64,000 bases of DNA from positions 35,311,871-35,375,870 of the forward strand of contig CM047813.1 of the NCBI GenBank assembly GCA_026214975.1. The letters run 5' to 3'. The stretch is from Gentiana macrophylla. Taxonomy: Eukaryota; Streptophyta; Magnoliopsida; Gentianales; Gentianaceae. The notes under the pieces were generated by a model. It was not told the DNA's origin. It searched no databases and worked only from the letters and a program-made list of their open reading frames with translations. The position numbers were made by a program, and so were the translations under genes. This document shows, one piece after another, positions 47,416 through 58,945 of the stretch; the stretch's first letter is position 1; each line of letters opens with the position of its first letter.

Positions 47416-50400
47416 CTATGGATCAACATTATCAGTCACTGCAGCTGCCTCGTCACTAGAGTTATACCCATTTTCGCTCAGCTCTTCATCACTCGATGTC
47501 TCTTCAGGTGCATCACCCACATCCTCAGGCTTTGCATACCTTTGACAGTATTCTGAAATGTCATAATACGTAATGTCAGCTACTTTCACTATCATGCAGG
47601 ATAAAATTACTAAAGAAAATACACTCAACAAAGCATCATAAGGCAGCAATCACTTTCTAGAGCAATAATCATCAAAAACCATGCTTTGAACATCAGAGGA
47701 CTTGCACGAGTTTTGGGCTAGAGATGTGCGGTAATATGCCTATACTGGAGGTAGACGATGGGGATTGCTAAGAGAAACTCGATCCTTTCACAATATAAGA
47801 ATCATGTATGATGTTGGAATTCTAAGGGGGGGGGGGGGGGGGAGGGAGGGATTAATGAACCCCAAAAGGAGTAAGTAAAAAATTCATTATGAGCAATAAT
47901 GGATACTTAGTGTGGCCAGTATAAAATAGAGAGTTTTATCTATGAGCTGTAGCGTAGTCTTCTTTCTTGGAGGTAGACGCAACATGGAGAGCAATAACAC
48001 CAAAAGAATCGGGGTAGGACCAGAACAAAAGAATACAGTCAAAATATTGGCTATGGCATCCCAGATGGTTTTTTACCGATACAAACAGCCAAAAGTAAAG
48101 CTGATTAAGCATAAAATCAGGGTATACTATGGAGGGTGCTAGGCAGCGCATGCATTAGTTGAGGCAGAGGAAAGACTTTGGCTGGTAAATAAAGGATTAA
48201 ACAGGAAGTCCTTGATGCAGCTGGCGGAAATAGTTTACTTTCTAGCCAAAGCCAAACTTTAACCAGGTGCAACAAGGTAATGACCTATTGTTTTACTAAA
48301 TTAGACAAGAGTCATGGTAGTAAAAGCTGGAAAGATTTGTTTGAAGATGTGAAAATGACGGTTGTCTTAATCGTTCATGGCATTGATAGAAGGAAACCCT
48401 TAATAAGATTCTGCAATAATGTAAAGAAACTAAAATGTGCACTTAAAGAGGAAATACAGTGGCTACAATACAGAGTAGCTCATGTAAAACAAAGACTAGC
48501 TGGGTATGCAACAATAATTTCTTATTTTTGAAACCGTTGCAGCAAGAGGAAAAGGCACGCGTAAATCATGTCGATGTACTAAAAGTTAAGTAATACTTTC
48601 ATAAGGAAAAAAAGCAGTAAAAGCAACTGGTTAAATTACAAAAGAGATCGCAAACAAAGAGGAAATCATCCAGAGAATGGTTTTCAATACTCACTTTAAG
48701 AACAAGCAATCAGGGATACAATCAGATCTCGAAAATAAAGGACGTTAAGCTTTCATATTACACACTTCAGACAAGATGTGACTGATACACAAGAGTTCTT
48801 GAGAGTCAGGAATGATTTTGTTCAGCAATGTCGTATTTTTTAGCAGGATCCATAGTACTTCCACTCAGTAACACAATCAGCAAAAATATACACACTTCAA
48901 ATAAATGCTCTATTAAAGGCTGATAAAGAATAAAGTCCGGAAATGAGAATTGAGTAACACAACTGCACAATTCAATTAGGTCACGCTTGATGTGGGAACG
49001 AGTCAGGCCATCACAGCCAATTGTACACGACCTTTACCTTACATTCCTACAAAGAAACTATTTTCACAGCCCGTGCTCGTGACCAATCATCACACCAGCG
49101 ACAGCTTCTACTACAAATAGATTTAGACAGGATTCATTCTTTGTGGGTGAAAATAATGTCAATGCTTTCTGAAGACTAAGGTTTGACCTGATGTGAGTAT
49201 GTGAGCGCATGTTACTAGGATATGCTCAAGCATTCTAAAGAAACAGCAACCAAAAGTCGTGTATGAATTAGACTGTAAGACAGAGCTAATTACTTTAATG
49301 TGCTATCGTTACTTGACAATACATGCAGTGCTAACTTGAGAATAGCTCATACCTTTCACTTTTTCTTCATAAGAGGCTCGATCACGCATCATTAGAGCAG
49401 CCGCCTCGCCATTTAAAGGGTCTGACGGGTTTGGATACAGAAGTAGTTGAGGAAGAAACACTTCAAACACATTTACTAGATCTGCAAAGCATATATAAAA
49501 TGTCAAAGTAACAATGCCTGAAAGATTTAGGCAAATTTAAAAATTCTAGAACAGGAAAAACCAGAAACAATATCATGGTTATTACCAAACATGGGACTCC
49601 AAGTCTGATTGATCACATCCAAACAAACTGATCCTGATCTGTAAGTTCAATGGCAAAAAGTTGTTCAGCTCCAATTATGAAGAGGAAAAAAAATGAACAT
49701 CAGAACACTTTTGAATTCATACTCACATCTCATCAACATTGGGATGGTAGATCTTATTAACAAAACCTATGGATGGAGATTTATAAGGGTAAGCATCAGG
49801 GAGCTCCACCCTTATTTTCCAAACACCGCCGTGATATGGACCTGCAACATTCAAGACTCATGACAACAGAGAATAAGAGAGGAGGAAGGTAAAATACAGA
49901 CCAAAAATGTGGCACAGAGTAAGGCATTTTCTTTTCAAAGAATCCAAATTTTGGTAAAAGGCTTCTGAAACATCTCTTGAAAAGCATAAGAAAGTGAGCA
50001 GACAACAGAAGCACCTGCCATTCAACAAAGTTCTCAACTGCCAACAGATGTTTCAGGCCCTCTAAATAACGACGAAAAGGCACAACAAGATAGCTGGTTA
50101 TACCAAGCTCTTTCCCCCATCTTTCACTCACAAGAAAAAGAGCAATCGGACAGATAAGGCTTATGACCACTAGAATTGCAATAATCAAGCCTGAACACCA
50201 TCATTGATCATTAATTTGGATGTGTTTCTAAAGCATTTTTGGCTCACAAGTTTGATCAGCTAAATCAAAAATTACAGGGGAAAACAAATAATAAATATAA
50301 AACAACACAAAGAAAAAGAAAAGAACCGAATAAATGTAAAAATCAAAGAAACTTGTAAATTTCATCAAGGAAGACAAAGATCAAAAGCTTCAGAAGTGGG

Positions 50401-50672
50401 ACAATGAATTTACTGTTATTAGGTCCATGGAAGTGCACATAGAAGTCTTGCATTCCATCATTCACCATATCCACCTTATAATCGCTCATCATCCTACCCA
50501 AAACACATTTCAGAATTAGAGAGAATATTTTTCAAAAAAAAATTAAAAATAAAAATAAAAATTAGAGAGAATATTGATAAGCGATTCCACCAAATGATAT
50601 TCAATATGATTATTATTAACAAAATTACAGTTTCATCAGGTCCATCTCTCGGCGTTTGCTCGGCGAAGACAT
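47416..50672 (-). CDS. UBC5-like: Ubiquitin-conjugating enzyme E2, UBC4/5/6 type (six exons)
   Basis: Exons on the - strand: 50672-50629, 50493-50414, 49841-49727, 49638-49586, 49481-49353, 47552-47416. All introns are GT-AG and the joined length is 558 bases, 185 residues plus stop, the usual length for this group. The E2 carries ubiquitin as a thioester on its active Cys and passes it to substrates with an E3. The catalytic Cys is in [12 protein letters not shown] (residue about 88), the HPN motif is in IYHPNVDE, and the acidic tail [19 protein letters not shown] is typical of plant class III E2s. The start [14 protein letters not shown] matches the family N-terminus. The last intron (47553-49352) is long, 1.8 kb. 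I see no break in the gene. Confidence 0.95.
47826..47842. repeat. Poly-G tract (17 G) in the last UBC intron
   Basis: Seventeen G in a row followed by AGGGAGGG. It is intronic, and is a G-quadruplex candidate and a likely spot for length errors. Confidence 0.9.
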
Positions 50673-52940
50673 GCTATTACAGTTAATCTTAAGCCCTCGA
50701 TTGAATTGTTTTTTTAGGGATTTTCCTCGGAAACCGGTGGAGAAGGTATAAGCAACAAGAAATCAATGGGTTCAAACGTTAATTCAACACTCAGGTTAGC
50801 AGAAGAGCAGAGTGGAGAAACAATGAGGACATATGAAATTTCTTTTCGAAACAGATTACTTTGTCTTCGCCTGAATTGTGTGTATTCATTTGGTTTTGAC
50901 GTGCTGAATTTTTTTTTTTCTTTTTCTTTTTTTTTTTTTATCTGGAAGGAGGAGTTTTCACGCGGTGTCACACATACGCAAAAACACATGCGTAGGGTTA
51001 GGTTTGTTTTTTTTTTTTGAAACTGGTGAGGTTGTTTATTAAAAAATATAAATGGTTATTATTCCCACAACACCTGAACTACTCGTTGTGTCATATATAT
51101 TATTCTGTATTATTATTTTATGGAATCGATCGTATAAAGTTGAATGTATAAGCAAACATCTGATTTCTCGAAGTGTCGAACCAGAATTGATATTGGGAAG
51201 GTCGAATGTTAGCGATACATTCTACTTTTACAAGGTCGAATGTAGCTATATATTCTACTTTAACAAGGTCGATTATGTGGTGCACATGTGGGATTCTTCT
51301 ATGGTGTACATGTATTGTAGTATACCGGTAGGGTCGTGGCAGTTAACGAGCCGAGCCAAACCAAGTATTGGTGGTTCGAGCTCGAGCTCGTTCGTTTGTT
51401 AAACGAATAAAAAAAAACATGTTGGAGCTCGGCTCGTTTAAATGATGAAATGTTCAAGCTCGGATCTTTAAACATATTGTTGTCTTCCGACTCGAGTTTT
51501 GCTCGAATTGGACTCGAGTTCGATTTGTTAAGGTATAAAACATAAAGTGCAAATATAAAAATAACAAGTTATATATTAATATTACATAAATCACATAACA
51601 AAAATTATTATTAAAATATACACTCACAACATAAATCACAAACTACGTGCATCATAAAATAAAATAATATAATGGCTTCGTTTGTTTTCGTTAGAGTTTT
51701 TTTTTTTTTGCAGTTTTTTTATATCACTTCACCAATCATATCTTATTATTCTCTTACCAATTATTTTTCAACTCCAAATAAAAAAATATTAAATTATCTC
51801 TTATCATTTCACTTTATCAACTTTATAATCTTTTTTACCATTATTTTATTTTATTTATTATATTACTTTATTTCAATTTTTTTTACCAATCATTTCATAA
51901 TCTACACAAATTTTAAAAAAATATTTTAACTTTCTAATCATTACTTCAATCATTTTATCCAAAACAATCTCAGAAAAAACTTCAACCCAAAACAAACCAA
52001 ACTAATAAAATTGAGCAAATTTTCGTCTAGTTGGTTATCTGTTAGTCACAGGGATTGTGACTATTTGAGTTTGTTTAAAGGAAAATAAATAAATAAATGA
52101 AAAGGATGCACCGTTCATTTTTCCTCGGCCCACAAATATGTGCTTACAAATGAAGTATCATTTGGAACAACACATATAAGGTATTACCCACTTATAATAC
52201 AATATTGGAAATTGGTTTATGTTGCGTTCCGGGAAATGGAAATATATATATATATATATATGGAATATTTTTTCACACAAATTTTTATCTTACTACATGT
52301 AAATTTTTTTCAATTTACTTTATTTTTCTTATTTTATGCGCGTTCATTCGACCAAAGTTTGGTCGATTATGATATTATTATCAATATCTTGAAATATGGT
52401 TGAGAATATACGTGTTGAAAGTCATGGCTTGGTTGATTCTCGACCATATTTTAGGTAGAATGTTTGAAGTTTTTCAAACTCATACATAGTCGAGATCATC
52501 ATTCGACCAATATTGAGTCGGAATCTCTACACATTGGTAGAATTGGATCGGGATAACAAACAATATAAGAGCACCACTATTGATTAGTGAAATTTCGCAG
52601 ACGAATATTAAAAAATTGTACTTAATTTTAGTCGAATGTCTTTCGACCGGTATTGAGTATGAAAAACATTCAAAATTACGACTAGAATAAAATCGAGATA
52701 ATGATCGTATTCGACTCAAATTGGGTCGAATGGGCTGTCACAATAATAATTTACCATAAATTGACGAGAATAGTATATATTTTCCGGACTCATTTACGGT
52801 CAGAATGGCAGGCGTGTGGAATATCCAAACGAAACCCACTCTCGGCTCTTGGTAAGTGTAAAACAACATTTGTGTGGCTATAAGTCAGGTTATTGGAAAT
52901 GTGTTATAGACATTATAAATGTGTTATAATATGTGATTAT
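50673..52940. other. Region upstream of the UBC gene, AT-rich repeats
   Basis: The first few hundred bases right of 50672 should hold the 5' UTR and promoter of the UBC gene. No TATA box can be fixed with confidence. Two approximately 37-bp copies of ACAAGGTCGAATGTAGC-like sequence occur at about 51200-51272. A GAGCTCGGCTCG-rich stretch is at 51340-51500, (AT)n at 52241-52261, and scattered 'CGACCAATATTGAGTCG'-like motifs at 52350-52730. No gene recognised. Confidence 0.5.
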
Positions 52941-53379
52941 AAGAATACATGATTGATATTATTTACGGTTGAACCGATCTATACCAATGAAGCCATTTTA
53001 TCGATCTTTTGTTCTCTGAACAAAAATGGAAGGAAACACCAAGATGAATCCTTAGACTAATGAGTCAAGCGTGACTCGTGTTGTTCTGGCACACGTGTAG
53101 TAAAGAATGGATGTAAACCTATCTCTGAGGCGGATAGTTTCATTCTAGCCAAATATGAAGTGTTAATGGGAAAGGAGTACATCATAAACGAGTGTACCTC
53201 CTATTGTGTCAAAAGAGATGCTTCGTAATGAGCCAGTGAGGTTCGCTCTAAACTCTACTTAAGTGCTTGAGTTGTCATACTTGTGACACTTTAGACTATG
53301 ACATGCAAATTTCAAATCCGTTTGTCAATTGATGAACATGGAGTTGTTTCCAAATTTGAGATTTGATCATAATTATAAG

Positions 53380-54830
53380 TGTCAAGTGTGTGTTGAAGCC
53401 ACAATGGCTAACTCACCGCTTCCAACAGTAGGAAAAAAAAACGAAACCTCTAGATACGTGCAAACTAGAAGGAATTATAAATATTTCGTTACTTTTATTA
53501 GATGATGGGCACCAGATGTTTATCTGCTGGAAAGCAAAGACAATGCTCATGATGCCTTAAGAATTATTAGAATGAAGTGGAGAATCAACTTAGCTAACGG
53601 ATCAAGTGTATCCGTAATGATTGTGTTGGTGGATGTGATGTATTGTTTCATTTATCAAACAACCACACCATACACATTTCACTTTACGGTACTACTGATG
53701 AATGTTATGTTGATCAGTTCTACTTTACCTTAGAACTTGTGAGGGGATGCTATCCTCTCAGCGAACTTCATTCTGAATAAGATCCCTTCAAAGAAGAGTG
53801 TAACACCGTATGAATAGTGGAAATGCCACAAGCTTAACTACAAATTCATAGAAGTACCTAAACCAAAGCAAGTTCATAGTGTGGAATATCTTCAACATGC
53901 ATAGCTCAGTCCACGATGGAATCTGAGTTTATAGCATTGGATTATCCTAGAGAAGAATCTGAATAGCTTAGGAATATCCTTGAAGATATTCCATGTTGGC
54001 CTAAGCCAGTGGCTATTATTAGCATACACTGTGATAGTCAATCGGCTATAGAAAAGGACACATAATAGTATGTATAATGGTAAGTCTCGACACATACGTC
54101 GTAGACACAACACCATTGAATAATTGATCTCTAATGGTTTGATTTCCTCGATTGTATAAAGTCGAAGGAGAATCTTGCGATCCGTTTATAAAAAGGTTTA
54201 GCTAGAGATCGGGTGTTAATTTTGACAATCGAGATGGGACTTAAGCCTATTACGCATGTTCTCTTATAATGGTAACCCAACCATAGTGGCTGGAGATCCC
54301 AACATCATGGTTCAAAAGGGACAACTAAGTTAAGTGGGACTATTAGCACTTACCCATTCTGCTAGAACAAAAGTGTTGTCTGCTAAAGGTTCAGGTTAAG
54401 CATTAGCTTTTAATGATTCATATATCTTGGTTAAGCCAAGTGAGGGTATTGCAGAGTACTCTTTATATAGAGTCGCATATGTAAGTGGAACTTGGGCCGC
54501 TTCTGTGAGAATTTGTGGGCTGAATTATCTAAAACACTTTCTGAAACCAAGGTGTTCCAGGGTCAAAATGAACACAACCATGAGAACCTCGAGAATGTTA
54601 GAGATCTGTTGTGTAAGTATTGTCAGAGCACACCAAAGCCTGAAAGCGAGCTTCAAGACTAGTTCATCACTGCTTGGCAGTATGTCTAATAGTACTTCTC
54701 TCATGGAAGGTTCAAGGCAGCGAACCACTCGTCCAATGCAACAGATTTCCGCCTGTGATCTCTTCAGAATCTGCATTTGCATTAATTTTCATTCATGTGG
54801 GGGATTATTGAAAATTGTGAATTAAAAAAA
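53380..54830 (+). mobile_element. Degraded Ty1/copia relic (integrase, RNase H end, start of 3' LTR)
   Basis: Integrase is seen at 53380-53600 (CQVCVEATM..., NYKYFVTFI, VYLLESKD) and again at about 53770-53850 (LNKIPSKKSVTPYE). It then jumps to the RNase H end at 53900-54250 (STMESEFIALD, ILEDIPCWPKPVA, IHCDSQSAIE, GKSRHIRRRHNTI), so reverse transcriptase is deleted. A polypurine tract ATGTGGGGGATT at 54795-54806 precedes what looks like an LTR start. Style resembles Tork-lineage elements. Many stops. Confidence 0.75.
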
Positions 54831-55094
54831 TTAAAGCTAAAATGATGCAGGGTCGCATCGGTTCGGTGAAAGGTTACAACCCCGTAAAAGGTTCTATCCT
54901 TTTGCTTTGGGATGTTCTACTATGCTCAAGTGGTGTAACAAGTAGATTACATTTTTTCAGTTTAATATGATGTAGCGATAAATTTGTTTTTCTACGAATA
55001 AAACACCATTGTTTTAGGTTTTGAGTTATTATAGAAAATGAAAGAGGAAATGAGGCGCAACATCTTTGACGAGGAAAACAATCGCACTAGTGTC
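54831..55094. other. Probable remnant of the copia LTR, no gene
   Basis: Follows the polypurine tract; no end of the LTR was recognised before the hAT-type element. Confidence 0.4.
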
Positions 55095-55102
55095 ATTGGG
55101 GC

Positions 55103-55911
55103 TAGGGGTGAGCTTGGATTGGTTTGGGGTGTTTGGTTTGGTTTTTAAAGACTCGGGTTGGTTTGGGGCGCCATAATTCGTTCCCAAAACCAAACCAAAA
55201 CGGGTCAACCCTAAATGGTTTGGTTTGAATTGGTTTCGGTTTGGATTGGATTGGTTTCGATTTAACAAGCCTAATCTTTAAAAAATTACAAAACCAACAT
55301 TTTTTACATAAACTCTAAATAGCTACATACATTACAATATAATTTAATTACAATCAATCCTCCATAGTTGCATACTTACATACATGCATTTATGATTTAC
55401 ATATTTACATCAAAAGCAAAAAATTGAATGTTGACACAACAAAATGATCAAAACACCATGCGCGTCTTCCAACCAAAACAACATAGCAAACCAAAGAAAA
55501 ACAAGCATCCAATCCAACTCCAACAGTAGCCAACAAAACCTTCAACCTCCATGGCTCCATGAAAAAAACAATGAAATAGAATTAGATCAATGTTCATTTT
55601 TTCAATGAGCAAAATACGACATGTCCAACTTGCATGACTGAGTAGGAGAATGATCAAAATGAATGTACCATTTTGTTTTTGGTTTGGTTTGGATTAATGT
55701 ATATATAATTAATGAGTATAATATATTTTGTTTTTGGTTTGGTTTGGTTTGGATTGAGTGTAAAAAAAAATATCCGAAACCAATCCGATGCAGTTTGGTT
55801 TGGTTCCAAACCAAACCAATTCATTTGGTTTGCTATTGGTTTGGTTAATTCGGATTGGTTTGGATCGGTTTACGGTTTGGATTGGTTTACTGGTTATTTT
55901 GCTCAGCCCTA
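55103..55911. mobile_element. Non-autonomous hAT-type element, 8-bp target duplication ATTGGGGC
   Basis: Ends TAGGGGTGAGC and GCTCAGCCCTA are inverted copies with one mismatch. ATTGGGGC flanks both sides (55095-55102 and 55912-55919). Subterminal parts are packed with TTGGTTTGG repeats and their complement, which would bind transposase or fold. The centre has no transposase. Confidence 0.92.
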
Positions 55912-55919
55912 ATTGGGGC

Positions 55920-56149
55920 AGTGTTATCTCTCTCACTAATGTGCACAGCGAAAGCTTATTTGACTTGTTTTGATAAATCTTTTTTTTTTCCTTTCCCTTT
56001 TTTAAGAGAACTTAAAATAGTGAGGTAAACTTAGAAAAAATATCTCTGAAAATATTACAATTTATATAGTATGCCTCGAAAGATAAGTTTCAAAATGGTT
56101 AGATTTTTTTTTTTTTTTGGTTGCAATTCCGTAACTATTTCATAGGGGA
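55920..56149. other. Short intergenic stretch between two hAT-type elements
   Basis: No coding or repeat signal besides poly-T runs. Confidence 0.5.
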
Positions 56150-56157
56150 TATGTAGC

Positions 56158-57144
56158 TAGACGTGACCGGTTCCGGGCGATTCGGGTCCACAAGACGACG
56201 TCCTCCTGCTTCGGTCAAAATGGAACCGAAACCGCGGCTCAATTTCTAGCCGGTTAGGTCGGTTCCTTTAACCTAGCGATTCTGCGATTCCTCGTCCGGT
56301 CCGGTCTCGGCGGTTCGGCCCACAGTTCGAGATCACGGTTGCGATTACAGTTCGATCACGGTTCCCAAAATTCAAAAAATTTTTACAAAATTTGTAGAAC
56401 TTATGTTAAAATTAATAATAAATTCTAATTGGTTATTAAACTATTTATAATATTTAATTTCATAACTATATTTTAAAAAAACCACACCTTGTATAATATT
56501 TAATTTCATATCTATATATAATATTTAATTTCATAACTTATATTCTAGATAATTTGTAACTAAATTAAAGAATAATGCATAGTTTTCTAATTGTTTATTT
56601 TTTATGATTGATTTGTAAGTAAATTAAACTTATATTTCACTAGTATGTTGTGTATTGAATAAGTGTTAAAAAAAAATTAATGGTTGCTAAACACTAGCAT
56701 GTGCTATTCCTTGTCACAATAATTTATATAGTAGTAGTATTTGATTAGTCAAAGTGTCACAATATATTTCGGCCAAAAAGTTATAGTAAAAGCAATATAT
56801 TAGTATGTTGTGACACTAGTGTCACAATATTTTATTTGTTTTTATCAAAGATAGACTTTCTAACATTCTATGGTATATTTTATACATTAATTAACAACAC
56901 CATTTACTAAACAAAAGAATTGCTAAGAAAATAAATGATAGATCTGGAGATTATTCTAATAGAATTCGTTGATAAAAAATATTATTCAAAAATTTAAACC
57001 GCCGGTTCGGGTCCTCCGGGCCGGTTCGACCACCGGTTTTCTGTCGGTTCGGGCGGTCGGTCCGTGAAACCTAAACGGGTTGGGCCGTGGAACCGCCGGC
57101 TTGACCGTGGACTGCCGGGTCCGACCCGGAACCGCCCATGTCTA
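56158..57144. mobile_element. Non-autonomous hAT-type element, 8-bp target duplication TATGTAGC
   Basis: Ends TAGACGTGACC and CCCATGTCTA are imperfect inverted copies. TATGTAGC is present at 56150-56157 and 57145-57152. The subterminal parts are GC-rich (CCGGTTCGG, GGAACCG motifs) and the middle is AT-rich and non-coding. This is a different family from the two other hAT-type elements by its ends. Confidence 0.88.
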
Positions 57145-57369
57145 TATGTAGCGAATAGGCAACAAACTATTTTTCAGATACCGAAAATTTTATTATGGTC
57201 ATGGACCAAGTATGACTTGGTGATCCAGGACCAATAGGAAAGCAACAAAACACACAATGGCCCACCGTGTAAAATATAAATGCCATTAATTTATATTTTT
57301 TTACCTTTCTTATAAGGATTTTTATTGTTAAACAAATGTGATATGATGATCTTGGTCCACCATAAAACC

Positions 57370-57570
57370 GGGATGGGATCACCTGTCCAATTTATGTGTC
57401 TAATTTCGGTGTCTAAGTAAAAACGACGTCGTTTCATGTGTGTTTTATTTCTTGAAGAAAATAAAATAAAAATAAAAAACAAAACCAAAAATAAAACACA
57501 CATAAAACGCACGTCGTTTTTACTTGAAATAATCAAATTAGACACACAAATTGGACGGTGATCTCATCCC
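57370..57570. mobile_element. Mutator-type foldback MITE, 9-bp target duplication CATAAAACC
   Basis: 201 bp. The arms GGGATGGGATCACC... and ...GGTGATCTCATCCC are inverted copies over about 80 bases (roughly 85 percent), and almost the whole element folds on itself. The nine bases CATAAAACC flank it exactly (57361-57369 and 57571-57579), as expected for Mutator-like elements. Confidence 0.9.
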
Positions 57571-57598
57571 CATAAAACCACCGTTCGAGATACATATA

Positions 57599-58305
57599 CA
57601 GTAGAAACTCTTTAAATTAATCTTTCAGAAATTAATAAACTCTACAAATAATAAATGTGTCCATTCCCGACTTGATAATGTAAAAATTGAAAAAATCGAT
57701 AAAATAATAAGATAATAATTTTTCTAGATCCCTTTATAATTTTAGATCCCAAGAAAATCATAAATTAATAATTCATAAAAACGAAAAAAAAATATATTAC
57801 ACTCTATTGAAATATGATTGAATAGTTATGCATTTTTCTTTAAAGTTCAAATCATTTGGAAATTCATCTCTAACTTTTCTTATCGCATCCAATAAATTCA
57901 AAGGTGTTGTATTTTGTATTGTATCATAAAGTTGTGAAGAGTGTTCGACGCCATAAGTCTTCTTTTCGCAGTAACGAACTCCCAAAGACACCGTATCATC
58001 TTCGCCGCCATCCTCTGCATTGTTCTCAATGATAGTACCCACAATATCTTCTAAACTCGAACCTCCGAACATCTTCATTTTCACCTGGGTAGTTCATTAG
58101 ATTGTCGATATCCATCTTATTACGATAGCCACATCGATTGATCATAGTCTCGAGGTCTTGAGTTTCTTCATCAAAAGTGGATTATACGTTGAATCGGTTA
58201 AAAACTCTTTAAATTAATAATTATTAATTTATCGATAAATTAATAACTCTCAAATTAATAAATTTCTCCTGGTAAAGCATTTATTAATTTATAGAGTTTC
58301 TACTG
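57599..58305 (-). mobile_element. Pogo/Emigrant-type (Tc1/mariner superfamily) element, deleted
   Basis: Ends CAGTAGAAACTCTTTAAATTAAT and its inverted copy at 58280-58305 (ATTAATTTATAGAGTTTCTACTG) are flanked by TA. The interior keeps only the tail of a transposase on the - strand. The ends are of the known Emigrant/Lemi type. Confidence 0.88.
57797..58172 (-). pseudogene. C-terminal remnant of a pogo-like transposase
   Basis: On the - strand: DEETQDLETMINRCGYRN, then NYPGENE, then after a one-base frame change SLEDIVGTIIENNAEDGG and a Leu/Ile-rich helix ending IQSYFNRV. The acidic stretch followed by a final helix matches the tail of Tigger/pogo DDE transposases. The DDE core and DNA-binding part are missing. 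Confidence 0.65.
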
Positions 58306-58945
58306 TATATATATATTTTTGGAACAAGATATATATTTTCTAAAATTATTATTTCGAATATACCACACCAATAATAATATTTTAGAACATATTTTTTCAA
58401 GTCTGAAAAATCTGCATAGTCTAATTACGCTCTTCTCGCGTAATCTACAGCACACAGACAACTACTGTACGCAACTTCCTTAAGACACTTGTGAATAATC
58501 CTTTCATTTCCAGTACTAAGCACTCTTCACTCTGCATACAAGATATTCCGCCGGTGGAAGAAAACTATTCTGGTATTCGACTGAGATGTTTGCCCTCTTT
58601 CTCCGCTGAAAAAAGGATGCAACTTTACTCTCATTGATAACCCTCCGTGAACCTTAATCACTTTTCTTTTTCTCACAGTTCAGGAACATTGATGGCAGAT
58701 TGCAAAACATTCTTCTGTTCATAATACAACCCAAAAAGAAAAAAACCCAGTTCGAATTTCTATTGATTGAGAAGGACGAGATTTTGCAGATTTGGTTGAT
58801 AAATTTGCGATTTGGTTTGAATCCCAGGCTGATTTCGAGTTTTGGGCATCTATTACTATTATATTCATTTAAATTTACTAGCTTTAGTACATGTGATTGT
58901 AAGAAAAGAATCAGCGACTTTCGGTGCAAGAGAAAGCAAGTGAAG

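Noticed and set aside
50714..51020. ORFs on both strands just upstream of the UBC start
   Set aside because: Low-complexity Phe or Lys runs from poly-T/A; the region is more likely the 5' UTR and promoter of the UBC gene.
51340..51500. A transposon end, from GAGCCGAGCC / GAGCTCGGCTCG motifs
   Set aside because: Inverted motifs are close together and no target duplication or second terminus could be found.
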